From positions 2,232,001 through 2,296,000 of the forward strand of contig NZ_CP015579.1 in assembly GCF_002163585.1 (NCBI RefSeq): a stretch of 64,000 bases of DNA. The letters are read 5' to 3'. Both the position numbers and the translations under genes were made by a program. Positions 17,886 through 27,393 of this stretch are shown here, piece by piece (positions within the stretch are counted from its first letter, which is position 1; each line of letters starts with the position of its first letter). The notes under the pieces are model-generated. The model worked only from the letters and a program-made list of their open reading frames with translations. It was not told the origin of the DNA and did not search any database. This DNA is from Tatumella citrea (GTDB lineage: Bacteria; Pseudomonadota; Gammaproteobacteria; Enterobacterales; Enterobacteriaceae).

Positions 17886-17914
17886 GATAACGGGCAGCAA
17901 AGCTGCCCGTTATC
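17886..17914 (+). other. Perfect 13-bp hairpin between letB and rsmF
   Basis: GATAACGGGCAGC (17886-17898), loop AAA, GCTGCCCGTTATC (17902-17914). The stem is perfect and GC-rich but is followed by ATGTTAG, not by a T-run. It starts 13 bases after the letB stop and ends 39 bases before the rsmF start. It could be a processing or mRNA-stability element or a weak terminator. Confidence 0.6.
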
Positions 17915-17953
17915 ATGTTAGAATGGTGGATTATTTTCTGACGGTAGCCTGCT

Positions 17954-19381
17954 GTGTCCGACTCATCTCTGTTTTTCCCCGAAGAATTTCTTTTGCAGAT
18001 GCAACAACTGCTGGCTGATGAACAGCAGTTTTCTCAGTTTAAAGCACTCTGCCATCAGCCTTTACGCCGCAGCATTCGTGTAAATACGTTGAAAATCTCT
18101 GTTGCCGATTTCCTGAAGCAGGTTTCAGTCTATGACTGGCAACTCACCCCGGTACCCTGGTGTGAAGAAGGATTTTGGCTAAGCCGCGCCGATGAATCTC
18201 TGCCCCTGGGGAGCGTTGCCGAGCATTTAAGCGGGCTGTTTTATATTCAGGAAGCCAGTTCTATGCTGCCGGTCACTGCCTTGTTTGCTCACAGTGAAAC
18301 ACCAGATTATGTGATGGATATGGCTGCAGCTCCGGGGTCGAAAACTACACAAATCGCTGCCCGGATGAATAACCAGGGGATGATCCTGGCAAACGAATAT
18401 TCTGCCAGCAGAGTGAAAGTGTTGCATGCCAATATCAGCCGTTGTGGAGTCACTCATAGCGCGCTAACCCACTTCGATGCCGCAGTCTTCGGTCCGGCAC
18501 TGCCTGAACAGTTCGATGCCATCCTGCTTGATGCACCCTGTTCCGGTGAAGGTGTGATTCGCAAAGATCCTCAGGCGCTTAAGAACTGGAGTGTGGAGAG
18601 CTGCAGACAGATAGCAGCGACACAACAACAATTGCTGGAGAGTGCCTTTCATGCGCTGAAATCCGGAGGCACGCTGGTCTACTCGACCTGTACGCTGAAT
18701 ACCCTGGAGAATCAGCAGGTCATTAATTCTTTACTGACCCGTTATCCGGATGCAGTCGAAGCCGTTGCTCTGAATGAATTGTTCGAAGGAGCAGAGCGTG
18801 TGGCTACAGAGGAAGGTTATCTTCATGTTTTCCCTCACCGTTTCGACAGTGAAGGTTTCTTTGTCGCCTGCTTACGCAAAACTGCCAGCGTCGCCCCACT
18901 CCCGGCCCCGACTTATAAAGTGGGTAAATTTCCATTCAACCCGCTGAACAGAAAACAGGCTACAGAAGTCCGCACGCATGCGGCAGCTTCCGGATTACGC
19001 TGGGATGACAGCCTGGAGCTGTGGGCCCGGGATAAGGAGATCTGGTTATTTCCACAGGCAGCCGTACCTTTGTTTGGACGGGTCCGTTTCTCAAGAATCG
19101 GCCTAAAACTGGCCGAAACTTTCGCCAAAGGCTACCGTTGGCAACATGAGGCAGTGGTTGCGCTGGCAGATTTAAACAATGCCGCCACTGTTGAACTGGC
19201 TGATAACGAGGCTCAAGAGTGGTACCGCGGCAGAGACATTTATCCGGAACACCCTCTGCCGGCAGATGAAATGCTGGTGCTACACCGTGGACAACCACTG
19301 GGGCTGGCGAAAAAAGTCGGTAACCGGATAAAAAACAGTTATCCACGCGAACTTGTGAGAGACGGACGATTATTTCGCTAA
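17954..19381 (+). CDS. rsmF: 16S rRNA (cytosine-C5-)-methyltransferase RsmF
   Basis: 475 residues. RsmF makes m5C1407 in the decoding region of 16S rRNA. The Rossmann core has [17 protein letters not shown] (SAM site), [22 protein letters not shown], and the two cysteine motifs of m5C methyltransferases, LDAPCSGEG and YSTCTLN. C-terminal RNA-binding regions ([21 protein letters not shown]) follow. The start is a GTG at 17954, matching the E. coli N-terminus in position; the Shine-Dalgarno is weak. It follows letB after 81 bases that include a strong hairpin. Confidence 0.94.
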   Translation: MSDSSLFFPEEFLLQMQQLLADEQQFSQFKALCHQPLRRSIRVNTLKISVADFLKQVSVYDWQLTPVPWCEEGFWLSRADESLPLGSVAEHLSGLFYIQEASSMLPVTALFAHSETPDYVMDMAAAPGSKTTQIAARMNNQGMILANEYSASRVKVLHANISRCGVTHSALTHFDAAVFGPALPEQFDAILLDAPCSGEGVIRKDPQALKNWSVESCRQIAATQQQLLESAFHALKSGGTLVYSTCTLNTLENQQVINSLLTRYPDAVEAVALNELFEGAERVATEEGYLHVFPHRFDSEGFFVACLRKTASVAPLPAPTYKVGKFPFNPLNRKQATEVRTHAAASGLRWDDSLELWARDKEIWLFPQAAVPLFGRVRFSRIGLKLAETFAKGYRWQHEAVVALADLNNAATVELADNEAQEWYRGRDIYPEHPLPADEMLVLHRGQPLGLAKKVGNRIKNSYPRELVRDGRLFR

Positions 19382-19390
19382 TCCGGTGAC

Positions 19391-19424
19391 AAAAAAAGAC
19401 CGGGCACAAATCCTGTGACCGGTC
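19391..19424 (-). terminator. Intrinsic terminator of yebZ-yebY
   Basis: GACCGG (19398-19403) and CCGGTC (19419-19424), with CACA/TGTG pairing inside. On the minus strand seven T follow (19391-19397). It lies about 130 bases past the yebY stop and 10 bases past the rsmF stop. Confidence 0.75.
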
Positions 19425-19556
19425 CAGGGAAATGGCTCAGAGAGCCGTGCGCTAAAAATTGGCATCACGAGGTAGTTGACCTCACAATGTAATCATAGTT
19501 GAGATTTGCCTTATTTCCAGCGCAGCCATTTCACCGCGTATATTCAGTGCTTAAGA
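19425..19556. other. Non-coding stretch between rsmF and yebY
   Basis: No gene seen. It contains two short hairpins, GGCT/AGCC (19434-19446) and GAGGT/ACCTC (about 19470-19484). In K-12 the genes yebV, yebW and pphA lie here; nothing resembling them is visible. Confidence 0.5.
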
Positions 19557-19901
19557 TCATTTTCCACACAGCGATTGTGCTTTAGTAATGAATGGCTTAA
19601 GGCTCATTTTCTGTCCCGGATGATTTTTGTCATCAGCCACCAGCTGAGTAATGTCCGCCCCCTGTGACAAGCCCTGTTTCACCCTGTTCAGCGCTTTATC
19701 ATTTAGCGGATAGTTCATCAGAGTTGAAGGGTTAATTGCAAACAACGCACCATCCTGTTCACAGGTCAGCATAATCTCATCGCGGTCACGCAACGGCCAG
19801 ATGCTCTTGCCAGTTTCCAGCCGGTTAATCGTGATGACCTGTGTCGCCAGAGCCTGACTGCTGACAATTAGCAATAACAGCATGGGAAGTAATTTTTTCA
19901 T
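19557..19901 (-). CDS. yebY: Periplasmic DUF2511 protein YebY
   Basis: Start set at ATG 19901 (MKKLLPMLLLLIVSSQALA), which gives a classic signal peptide and a 114-residue protein (113 in E. coli). The longer frame to 19943 has no homology. The mature part contains QVITINRLETGKSIWPLRD, DEIMLTCEQDGALFAINPSTLMNYPLND and a C-terminal Cys of SLCGK. The two cysteines may form a disulphide. YebY is linked to copper in E. coli through the yobA-yebZ-yebY operon; its role is not firmly known. It lies 41 bases downstream of yebZ. Confidence 0.88.
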   Translation of the reverse strand: MKKLLPMLLLLIVSSQALATQVITINRLETGKSIWPLRDRDEIMLTCEQDGALFAINPSTLMNYPLNDKALNRVKQGLSQGADITQLVADDKNHPGQKMSLKPFITKAQSLCGK

Positions 19902-19942
19902 TCGATATAAACCTTCAATACACAGTGATGACGGGATAAACA

Positions 19943-20815
19943 TTACACCGGTGATAGTGTGGCAAACAAACTCACCACCGCAATCACTACCAGTGAAATT
20001 AGTAATTCCAGCTGAGTCAGCCGGATAAACCAGCGGTGACTCTGATAAGGTGGCCGGTTAAAACGAGGCACCAGCCAGTAACGATTAAACAGCGCAATAG
20101 CCACCATCACCAGCACAAGCGTGACTTTAATTAATAACCATTGCAGCCAGGCAGACCAGTGCAGTGGAAAACCGGCAATCAGTAGCGTATTCAGCATTCC
20201 GCTAATAATTGTCATAGCCACAGCCCAGTGACCAAAGCGAGAAAACTTCATCATCGTCCGGATAGCATTCCTGTTGTCAGGTTCATCAGCCGCCTGTTTC
20301 ATCAGTCGTAACAGTGGCAACAAACCTCCGCACCAGAAGGCGGCGGCGGTCAGATGAATCGCCTGGCTCAGTTGGCCAGCTATTCCCCGTCCCCCGTCAT
20401 GCATAGCGGCGTGACCAGTGGTAGCCATAAACATCAGTCCAACCACACAACCCGTCAGCAACAGTAATCCGACCCGCCGGCCACTGAAACAATGCAATAA
20501 TACAGAAAACAGCGCCAGCAACATTACCGGCAACCAGGCCTGACCGAAACGGGTGCCGGATACGGCATACCACACCGAAGCCTGCCATATCGCGTCAGTT
20601 TCACCACTCATCAGTATTGTCTGTACCGCAAACATAGCCACGGCAGAGATAAATGCAATCACGGCCGCCCACAATGAGCAAACTTTAATCCGGGACCAAA
20701 GTCGTCCGGCATACTCACCCGGAGCAAGAATGGCCCGGTAACTGGCGCATCCCGTCAGTAATATCAGGCTGGTGAAGTGAACAAATCTCAGCAAAATATA
20801 GCTGGCAGCGATCAC
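19943..20815 (-). CDS. yebZ: CopD-family copper homeostasis membrane protein YebZ
   Basis: 290 residues with about eight membrane helices, a CopD-domain protein. Conserved histidines occur in helices (RFVHFTSLILLTG, GHAAMHDGG, AIHLTAAAFWCGGLLPL, FSRFGHWAVAMTIISG). It starts at GTG 20815, with CGGAG 6 bases upstream. CopD proteins work with periplasmic CopC in copper handling. In E. coli yobA (CopC) directly precedes yebZ, but here the 233 bases upstream up to holE contain no CopC-like frame. The substrate is inferred from the family. Confidence 0.88.
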   Translation of the reverse strand: MIAASYILLRFVHFTSLILLTGCASYRAILAPGEYAGRLWSRIKVCSLWAAVIAFISAVAMFAVQTILMSGETDAIWQASVWYAVSGTRFGQAWLPVMLLALFSVLLHCFSGRRVGLLLLTGCVVGLMFMATTGHAAMHDGGRGIAGQLSQAIHLTAAAFWCGGLLPLLRLMKQAADEPDNRNAIRTMMKFSRFGHWAVAMTIISGMLNTLLIAGFPLHWSAWLQWLLIKVTLVLVMVAIALFNRYWLVPRFNRPPYQSHRWFIRLTQLELLISLVVIAVVSLFATLSPV

Positions 20816-20907
20816 GCGTGACTCCGCACAGAGGAAAATATGAATATATTACGAAGGGTAAATACAGTCTCTCTGCCCGGCATGCTGATACGCAACACGC
20901 TGATCTC

Positions 20908-20936
20908 CTGATGCTATTAGTGAGCTTTCGTATAAT
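20908..20936 (+). promoter_or_regulatory. Predicted holE-exoX promoter
   Basis: A perfect TATAAT at 20931-20936 with a weak -35 (CTGATG, 20908-20913) and a 17-base spacer. It lies 113 bases before the holE ATG. Confidence 0.5.
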
Positions 20937-21048
20937 GCAGCCAAGGATACGCCGCTAATATGCTGCTGTCGAGTTTGGCGGTTTTGGGCAGGGGTTGATT
21001 GCAGACCGATAAAGATTTACTTTGTGGCTAAATAATCAGGAGTTGCCG

Positions 21049-21282
21049 ATGAGTTTTAATTTAGCCCTGCTTTCTGCAGAAGAGAAAGACCAAATCAATA
21101 CTGATCTGGCTGCGTCCGGCGTCGCTTTTAAAGAGCGGTATAATATGCCGGTGGTGGCTGAGATTGTAGAAAAAGAACAACCCGCCGCAATGCAGGAGTG
21201 GTTCCGTCAGCGACTGAGTGTTTTCCGCCAAACCTCCCTGACATTGTCACGTTTGCCTTATGAACCGAAACAGAAAAACTGA
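21049..21282 (+). CDS. holE: DNA polymerase III theta subunit HolE
   Basis: 77 residues from ATG 21049 (MSFNLALLS), with AGGAG 6 bases upstream. The longer frame from 21022 lacks homology. Theta binds the epsilon proofreading subunit of the polymerase III core. The signature [20 protein letters not shown] and the C-terminal SRLPYEPK match E. coli HolE ([26 protein letters not shown]). Its TGA overlaps the exoX ATG by one base, so the two genes are coupled. Pairing a polymerase-III proofreading partner with an exonuclease is a K-12 feature, except that yobB is missing between them. Confidence 0.93.
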   Translation: MSFNLALLSAEEKDQINTDLAASGVAFKERYNMPVVAEIVEKEQPAAMQEWFRQRLSVFRQTSLTLSRLPYEPKQKN

Positions 21283-21956
21283 TGCTACGGGTGATTGATA
21301 CCGAAACCTGCGATCTGCAGGGAGGGATTGTCGAAATTGCCTCGGTAGATGTGGTCAACGGTCAGATAGTTAACCCAATGAGTGATTTGGTGTGCCCTGA
21401 CCGACCGATCAGCCATCAGGCAATGGCAATTCACCGGATAACCCCACAGATGGTGGCAGACAAACCACCACTGGAGCAGGTCATTACCCGCTATCAGGGC
21501 AGTGACTGCTATGTCGCGCATAATGCCAGTTTTGACCGCCGGGTGTTGCCTGAAATGGGTGGGCAGTGGTTGTGTACTCTAAAAATGGCCCGAAAACTGT
21601 GGCCAGGCATGAAGTATGGTAATCAGGCTTTACGTCACAGCCTGAACCTGGAAGTGACTCCGCCGCCCGATTTGCATGCTCACCGGGCCTTATATGATTG
21701 TTATATCACTGCCGCGTTGCTGCTGAGAATTATTGATGATTCCGGCTGGAACCCGTCGCAAATGCTGGAAATTTGCCAGCCGGCTCCTGTCGCAGGCGAA
21801 GAGGATGTTTTTCCGTTTGGTAAATATCGTGGACAGCCTGTCGCACTGATAGCCCGTAAAAATCCCAGCTACCTGCGCTGGATGCTGGACAATCTGACGG
21901 ACCTGCGCCCTGCTTTCCGCCAGACGTTGCAGCGCTATCTTAAGGGTCAGCCCTGA
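21282..21956 (+). CDS. exoX: Exodeoxyribonuclease X (ExoX)
   Basis: 224 residues. ExoX is a DnaQ-superfamily 3'-5' DNA exonuclease used in mismatch repair and recombination. The DEDDh motifs are readable: VIDTETC (Asp6, Glu8), [16 protein letters not shown], and HRALYDC. A C-terminal DUF3820-type segment ([21 protein letters not shown]) follows, as in E. coli. It is translationally coupled to holE and its end overlaps the convergent ptrB by 10 bases. Confidence 0.95.
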   Translation: MLRVIDTETCDLQGGIVEIASVDVVNGQIVNPMSDLVCPDRPISHQAMAIHRITPQMVADKPPLEQVITRYQGSDCYVAHNASFDRRVLPEMGGQWLCTLKMARKLWPGMKYGNQALRHSLNLEVTPPPDLHAHRALYDCYITAALLLRIIDDSGWNPSQMLEICQPAPVAGEEDVFPFGKYRGQPVALIARKNPSYLRWMLDNLTDLRPAFRQTLQRYLKGQP

Positions 21957-24019
21957 TGTTCTGCCGGCGGAAGCTTACCTTCCGCCAGGGCAATCAGAAA
22001 TGAGCTTTCCATCGCAGTGTCTTCGTAAGCCTTGAAGCGCCCCGATTTCCCGCCATGTCCGGCATCTAAGTCTGTCCAGAGTAACAGCAGGTTATCACCG
22101 GTTTTTGTATCGCGTAATTTAGCCACCCATTTGGCAGGTTCCCAGTATTGCACCTGAGAGTCATGCAGCCCCGTGGTCACCAGCATATGCGGATAGTCCT
22201 GAGCAACCACATTATCGTAAGGACTGTAGGCACGGATAATGGCGTAGCTGTCGGCTTGCTGCGGATTTCCCCATTCATCGTATTCTCCGGTAGTCAGCGG
22301 AATACTCTCATCGAGCATGGTTGTCACCACATCGACGAAAGGCACCTGGGCCACCACTCCGTGATAGAGCTCAGGAGCCTGATTGACCACCGCCCCCATC
22401 AACAACCCACCGGCACTTCCGCCCATGGCATAACAACGCTGCGGCTGGCCGTAACCCCGCTCCAGTAGCTGACGGGTAGACTGAATGAAATCGCTGAAAC
22501 TATGCTGCTTATTTGCCAACCGGCCTGCATCATACCAGGCCTGTCCCAACTCTCCTCCGCCACGAATATGAATCAATGCATAAACAAATCCGCGGTCAAG
22601 CAGGCTAAGACGGCTGCTACTGAAATCCGCATCCATACTGCTGCCATAAGCGCCGTATCCGTAAACCAGCAATGGATTTTCTCCGTGCCGGAACAGGTCT
22701 TTACGGTAAACAAGTGATACCGGAACCTGACAGCCATCATCCATTGTCAACCAGAGGTACTCACTGTGATACTTATCGGCTGAAAAACCTTTCACCGTGC
22801 TCTGTTTCAGCGTCTTTCGCTCACCACTGTCAAGATCGAGCTGATAGGTGGTTGCCGGGGTAGTCATTGAAGAATATCCGTAACGCAGCTGCGAAGTTTC
22901 CGGTGACGGATTGTAACCGAGCCAGGTCACATAGGTCGGATCATCAAAACTGATCAGCCGCTGCTCATCACGGAAACGGTGATATTGCGACAGACAACTT
23001 AAGCCGTTCTCCCGTTCCTCTGTCACCAGCCAGTCACGAAACACCTGAAAATCTTCCAGCACTCTGTGTTCTCTGACGGGTATCAGTGTTTTCCACTGTG
23101 CTTCATCACGTTGTGACTGTTCGGCGCTGTACAGGGCAAAGTTAATACCTGCCGCGTTTGAACGGATATAGAATTGCTGCTGGTAATGATCCAGCCCGTA
23201 TTCATGCCCTTCACGGCGAGGCAGAAAGCACTCAGGCGCGGAATGAGGAAGGCTGGCATCCACCAGCCAGATTTCGCTGGTTGTGGTACTGTCGATGATA
23301 ATTTCAATGAAGTCTTCTGAAGTTGTTTTCCCGAGACTGACGTAAAAGCTGTCATCATCTTCCTGATATACCAGCTGGTCCTGGTCCACGGAGGTACCCG
23401 CTTCATGGCGCCATACCTGCCAGGGCAGCAGGGTTTCAGGATCCTGACGGACGTAAAATAAAGTACGACCATCATTGGCCCACATTAGTGAAGGAGAAAC
23501 GCCCTCCAGTACTTCCGGAAACCAGCGTTTCTCACGCAAATCATACAGACGGATTTCATACTGACGCCGTGAAAGGAAATCTTCCGCCACCGCCATCAGA
23601 GAATTATCCGTGGTGATATCCAGCGCCCCAAGACTATAGAACGGATGTCCTTCCGCTCTTTTATTGCAATCAATCAGACACTGCCAGCGTGGTTCACCCT
23701 GGGTAGTTTCCCGGGCGCGATACCATAACGGGTATTCGCCCCCTGCTTCAAAACGCTGCTGATACAAAAAGCCATTCTTCAGATAAGGCACCGAGTGATC
23801 TTTCGGGGGAATACGAGCAACCATTTCCTGGTAAAGCGCCTCTTCCAGTGCTTTCAGCGGGGCCAGTTGCTGCTGACAATAGTCATTTTCCTGTCGCAGA
23901 TAATCCAGTACTTCCGGACGGGTTCTTTCATCATCCCGTAACCAGTAGTAGTCATCGGTCCTGATATCACCGTGCATCACCATCGTATGAGGATGTTTTG
24001 CCGCTTTTGGAATTGTCAT
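21947..24019 (-). CDS. ptrB: Oligopeptidase B (PtrB)
   Basis: 690 residues from ATG 24019 ([11 protein letters not shown]); the extra N-terminal frame up to 24070 has no homology. PtrB is an S9A serine peptidase that cleaves after Lys/Arg in short peptides. An N-terminal beta-propeller (about 70-400) is followed by the alpha/beta-hydrolase catalytic domain. The nucleophile is the Ser of [12 protein letters not shown], with the catalytic Asp expected near [15 protein letters not shown] and the His in [10 protein letters not shown]. The conserved [18 protein letters not shown] is present. It is cytoplasmic, with no signal peptide. It is divergent from purT; yebE, yebF and yebG, which lie between them in K-12, are absent. 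Confidence 0.95.
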   Translation of the reverse strand: MTIPKAAKHPHTMVMHGDIRTDDYYWLRDDERTRPEVLDYLRQENDYCQQQLAPLKALEEALYQEMVARIPPKDHSVPYLKNGFLYQQRFEAGGEYPLWYRARETTQGEPRWQCLIDCNKRAEGHPFYSLGALDITTDNSLMAVAEDFLSRRQYEIRLYDLREKRWFPEVLEGVSPSLMWANDGRTLFYVRQDPETLLPWQVWRHEAGTSVDQDQLVYQEDDDSFYVSLGKTTSEDFIEIIIDSTTTSEIWLVDASLPHSAPECFLPRREGHEYGLDHYQQQFYIRSNAAGINFALYSAEQSQRDEAQWKTLIPVREHRVLEDFQVFRDWLVTEERENGLSCLSQYHRFRDEQRLISFDDPTYVTWLGYNPSPETSQLRYGYSSMTTPATTYQLDLDSGERKTLKQSTVKGFSADKYHSEYLWLTMDDGCQVPVSLVYRKDLFRHGENPLLVYGYGAYGSSMDADFSSSRLSLLDRGFVYALIHIRGGGELGQAWYDAGRLANKQHSFSDFIQSTRQLLERGYGQPQRCYAMGGSAGGLLMGAVVNQAPELYHGVVAQVPFVDVVTTMLDESIPLTTGEYDEWGNPQQADSYAIIRAYSPYDNVVAQDYPHMLVTTGLHDSQVQYWEPAKWVAKLRDTKTGDNLLLLWTDLDAGHGGKSGRFKAYEDTAMESSFLIALAEGKLPPAEHQG

Positions 24020-24161
24020 AGCATCTGTCCTGAAAAATTGGTCGCAGTCCGCCGGAAAAACACCGGTCATAGCAGGCTTTAAGTGACACTGTCACCGTAG
24101 TGCTCACCTGTCTCAGAATAGGACTTTACCATTATAAAAAAGAAATCGCCTGCTAATGCCT

Positions 24162-24184
24162 GCGCAATCGTTTTCCTTTATACT
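24162..24184 (+). promoter_or_regulatory. PurR operator with purT -10 region
   Basis: The 16 bases at 24162-24177 (GCGCAATCGTTTTCCT) match the PurR consensus ACGCAAACGTTTTCNT at 14 positions. TATACT (24179-24184) follows as a -10. The operator therefore covers the promoter spacer, 45-60 bases before purT, consistent with purine repression of purT known in E. coli. Confidence 0.8.
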
Positions 24185-24222
24185 GTGCGGCAGTTTTTGA
24201 ACAGAATTAACGGGTGGAAATA

Positions 24223-25404
24223 ATGGTAACTCTCGGAACTGCACTGCGTCCGTCAGCAACACGTGTCATGTTATTGGGCTCAGGTGAACTGGGGAAAGAA
24301 GTCGCACTGGAATGCCAGCGGCTTGGCGTGGAAGTCATCGCGGTTGACCGCTATGCAGATGCGCCGGCAATGCATGTGGCACATCGTAGCTATGTCATCA
24401 ATATGCTGGATGGCGAAGCTCTGGCGGCAATTATTGCTAAAGAAAAACCTGATTATGTAGTTCCGGAAATTGAAGCTATTGCCACAGATAAGTTACTGGA
24501 ACTCGAACAACAGGGTGTGCATGTTGTTCCTACTGCCCGTGCAGCTAAGCTGACGATGAACCGGGAAGGTATCCGTCGTCTGGCTGCCGAAGAACTGGCC
24601 CTACCGACTTCCGGCTATCGCTTCGCTGACAGTCAGCAGGCGTTTGTCGATGCCGCCAATGAAATCGGCTTTCCGTGCATTGTAAAACCGGTGATGAGCT
24701 CTTCAGGTAAAGGACAGAGTTTTATCCGTGATGCATCCGGTCTGGAGAAAGCCTGGCAGTACGCCCAGCAAGGCGGCCGTGCCGGTGCCGGGCGGGTTAT
24801 CGTCGAGGCCGTAGTTAAGTTTGATTTCGAAATTACGTTGCTTACCGTACATGCGGTCGACGGCATTCATTTCTGCGCCCCTATCGGCCACCGCCAGGAA
24901 GACGGTGATTACCGTGAATCATGGCAACCTCAGGCCATGAGTGACTTAGCATTACAACGAGCGCAACAAATTGCAGAGTCAGTGGTTAAGGCACTCGGCG
25001 GTTATGGTCTGTTTGGGGTTGAGTTGTTTGTCTGTGGTGATGAGGTCATCTTTAGCGAAGTCTCTCCTCGCCCGCATGATACCGGAATGGTAACGCTGAT
25101 TTCTCAGGACCTGTCAGAGTTTGCACTGCACGTTCGTGCTTTCCTTGGCTTACCGGTCGGAGGCGTTCGTCAGTATGGCCCGTCAGCATCCGCGGTAATA
25201 CTGCCTGAGTTAACCAGCCAGGACGTTCGTTTTTCATCGGTAGAACAGGCACTAGGGGCCGGCTTACAATTACGTTTGTTCGGCAAACCTGAAATTGAAG
25301 GTCGTCGTCGGCTTGGTGTTGCTTTAGCCACGGGCGAAACCACTGATGAAGCGGTAAGCCGCGCGATTACTGCTGCCAAAGCAGTCAGCGTAACCGGGAA
25401 GTAA
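24223..25404 (+). CDS. purT: Formate-dependent GAR transformylase PurT
   Basis: 393 residues from ATG 24223 ([19 protein letters not shown]); a GTG three codons earlier is less likely. PurT is phosphoribosylglycinamide formyltransferase 2, which uses formate and ATP in the third step of purine synthesis. It is an ATP-grasp protein: [12 protein letters not shown] and the N-terminal Rossmann-like lobe, [14 protein letters not shown] (ATP loop), [40 protein letters not shown]. It is regulated by the PurR operator upstream. A converging purine-type deaminase follows beyond a shared hairpin. Confidence 0.96.
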   Translation: MVTLGTALRPSATRVMLLGSGELGKEVALECQRLGVEVIAVDRYADAPAMHVAHRSYVINMLDGEALAAIIAKEKPDYVVPEIEAIATDKLLELEQQGVHVVPTARAAKLTMNREGIRRLAAEELALPTSGYRFADSQQAFVDAANEIGFPCIVKPVMSSSGKGQSFIRDASGLEKAWQYAQQGGRAGAGRVIVEAVVKFDFEITLLTVHAVDGIHFCAPIGHRQEDGDYRESWQPQAMSDLALQRAQQIAESVVKALGGYGLFGVELFVCGDEVIFSEVSPRPHDTGMVTLISQDLSEFALHVRAFLGLPVGGVRQYGPSASAVILPELTSQDVRFSSVEQALGAGLQLRLFGKPEIEGRRRLGVALATGETTDEAVSRAITAAKAVSVTGK

Positions 25405-25418
25405 CCTGCCCTTTAGTT

Positions 25419-25454
25419 CAGCGGATAATGCCATTGTGTCGGCACTATCCGCTG
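25419..25454. terminator. Convergent terminator purT / deaminase
   Basis: CAGCGGATA (25419-25427) pairs perfectly with TATCCGCTG (25446-25454), and TGCC/GGCA inside extends the stem. TCTCTT follows on the plus side. This is the only structure between the two converging genes. Confidence 0.65.
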
Positions 25455-25468
25455 TCTCTTCTGCTTAA

Positions 25469-25951
25469 TTATCTGCTCTGCCAGAACTCACTCTGTAGTT
25501 GATGCGTTTCTTCTTCTAATTCTTTGAATGGACCGGTAAGTACTATCGCCTTCTGACCATGCCTGAAGACCTCTTCTGCCGCTAAACTCATTGTCGGGTT
25601 TTGGGGATGGCTGCCGGTGCATTCCAGTAAGCTCTGTTCTGACATCCCAAAGACTACATTTCCAATGTTTGCCCAGTAAATGGTTCCTGCACACATACAA
25701 CAGGGCTCTACTGCGGTGTATAGCGTGCAGTTCCAGAGATAGTCAGCCGGATAGTTTGCAGCAGCAATACGCGCCAGTGTGGATTCCGCGTGGTTTACCG
25801 TATCAATATTACATTGTGTCATTAACACTGTCTGATTATCCGGGGCCACCAGCACGGCACCAAACGGATGATTGCCCATTGCCATCGCGCGCCTGCCTAC
25901 ATCGTTTGACAGGCGGAGGAACCGAATCATTTGTGGATGTGTCGCTTTCAT
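25469..25951 (-). CDS. CDA-fold nucleobase deaminase (guanine-deaminase-like)
   Basis: 160 residues. It has the zinc deaminase signature of the cytidine-deaminase fold: HAE (His54, Glu56) and PCCMC (Cys84, Cys87), with an upstream FGAVLV strand and AGTIYWANIGNVVFG after the zinc site. The family includes guanine deaminase GuaD, tRNA adenosine deaminase TadA and related nucleoside deaminases. Its overlap by 4 bases with an NCS2 purine-type permease and its place beside purT favour a free purine such as guanine as substrate. The exact substrate is not shown by the sequence. A LysR gene is divergent from the operon. This module is not at this place in E. coli K-12. Confidence 0.8.
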   Translation of the reverse strand: MKATHPQMIRFLRLSNDVGRRAMAMGNHPFGAVLVAPDNQTVLMTQCNIDTVNHAESTLARIAAANYPADYLWNCTLYTAVEPCCMCAGTIYWANIGNVVFGMSEQSLLECTGSHPQNPTMSLAAEEVFRHGQKAIVLTGPFKELEEETHQLQSEFWQSR

Positions 25952-27291
25952 ACTCTGCTGCTCCCTGTTTTTTCGATACCATTCTCATCCTGTTTACCAC
26001 TGCCATTAATTACGGCGTTAAGCAGAACTGCGGTGAAGCCCCCGATAAAAATACCACTGTCCAGCAGTAACTTAAGCGATGCAGGCAGACCATTAAACAG
26101 ACCTGGAAATGCCACCGGTAATGTACCAACACTGACCGATGTCGCGATAATCAGCGCATTTTTCTCTTTTTCACATCCTGCGCGGCACAGTTCCTGTATT
26201 CCTGCGACCAGCGTCATTCCAAACATCAGAATACCGACACCTCCCAAAACCGGCCGTGGGATAGTGGCTACCACAGCACCGACTTTAGGGAAAACGCCCA
26301 ATACGATAAGAATGATACCGGCAATGGTGAGCACTTTTCGGTTGTAGACCCGGGTCAGCATCAGCAGTCCGGCATTCTGAGAGAATGCGTTATACGGAAA
26401 GCTGTTCAGACATCCTCCAACGATGGTGGATAACCCATCGGCCCGTAAAGTATCAGCCAGGCGAGTCGGTGTTGTTTTTTGCCCCATCAGGCGGTCAATC
26501 AGCAACACATTCCCGGTGGTTTCAGTCATAACAATCACCATCGACAGGCAGGCAACCAGCACTGGCGTTAAGGAGAACTGAGGCATTCCGAAACTGAACG
26601 GAGTGCTGATTCCCAGCCAGGACGCCTCAGCCACGGCAGCAAAATGTGTCATGCCTAACGGAATCGCCACCACTGTACCGGCCAGCATGCCCAGCAATGT
26701 GCTCAGGTTACGCAACAACCCACGGCCCTTACAATACAGACAAAGGGTGAGTATCAGAGTCACCCCACCGACCAGAAGATATTTCGGAGCGGCAAAATCC
26801 GGAGCCCCGGGATTACCCCCGCCGAGCCATATCGCGGCAGCAGGAATGAGTGAGATTCCAATAATAGTAATCACGCAGCCGATCACCAGAGGTGGAAAAA
26901 AACGGACCAGTTTGCTGAATAACGATGCAAACCCGACAGTGAACAGTCCGGCGGCTATTGCCGATCCAAACACCGTCGGCAACCCATACTGTTGGCCGAT
27001 CAACGCCATCGGTGCCAATACCACAAATGAACATCCCTGAATTAATGGCAATCGTGCACCAAAGCGTCCGACACCAACCGACTGAAGTAAAGTCGCCAGC
27101 CCTGACGTCAGCAGGCTGGCATTGACCAGCACTATCGTCTGCTGACTGTTCAGATTCATTACCGACGCGATAATTAAGGGGACGGTGACAGTTCCGGCAT
27201 ACATAATCATCACATGCTGCAATCCCAACGACAGTAAGCGACGAACCGACAAAGCATTCGGCTCACCGGATGAAGCCTGAAGGTTACTCAT
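25948..27291 (-). CDS. NCS2-family nucleobase permease
   Basis: 447 residues from ATG 27291 (MSNLQASSG), which has GGAG 7 bases upstream. The TTG-initiated frame to 27327 is less likely. It has the layout of the nucleobase:cation symporter-2 family, about 14 membrane segments, with GLQHVMIMYAGTVTVPLI at the start, MTETTGNVLLIDRLMG carrying the conserved Glu, and the NAT-type signature in FSQNAGLLMLTRV. Members with this pattern carry xanthine, urate or other purines by proton symport. It is co-translated with the deaminase (ATGA overlap) and divergently transcribed from the LysR gene. The substrate is inferred, not proven. Confidence 0.85.
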   Translation of the reverse strand: MSNLQASSGEPNALSVRRLLSLGLQHVMIMYAGTVTVPLIIASVMNLNSQQTIVLVNASLLTSGLATLLQSVGVGRFGARLPLIQGCSFVVLAPMALIGQQYGLPTVFGSAIAAGLFTVGFASLFSKLVRFFPPLVIGCVITIIGISLIPAAAIWLGGGNPGAPDFAAPKYLLVGGVTLILTLCLYCKGRGLLRNLSTLLGMLAGTVVAIPLGMTHFAAVAEASWLGISTPFSFGMPQFSLTPVLVACLSMVIVMTETTGNVLLIDRLMGQKTTPTRLADTLRADGLSTIVGGCLNSFPYNAFSQNAGLLMLTRVYNRKVLTIAGIILIVLGVFPKVGAVVATIPRPVLGGVGILMFGMTLVAGIQELCRAGCEKEKNALIIATSVSVGTLPVAFPGLFNGLPASLKLLLDSGIFIGGFTAVLLNAVINGSGKQDENGIEKTGSSRV

Positions 27292-27331
27292 GGATAAACT
27301 CCGAAGATATTGATTGAAGTTTTCCAATTTA

Positions 27332-27381
27332 TGTCAGAAAAATAGTTAAACAGAGTTATCAGCTGTCAGTTTTTCTGACAG
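27332..27381. promoter_or_regulatory. Candidate LysR operator: inverted repeats between permease and regulator genes
   Basis: TGTCAGAAAAA (27332-27342) recurs inverted as TTTTTCTGACA (27370-27380), an 11-bp perfect inverted repeat with 27 bases between arms. A third copy of the core, CTGTCAG (27363-27369), forms a 7-bp hairpin with CTGACAG (27375-27381) around five T. All lie in the 102 bases between the divergent genes, just before the LysR SD (GGAG). Confidence 0.6.
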
Positions 27382-27393
27382 GTTGGAGAATTA

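Noticed and set aside
26603..27040. 145-codon plus-strand frame inside the NCS2 permease gene
   Set aside because: Pro/Asn-rich shadow frame of a conserved membrane transporter.
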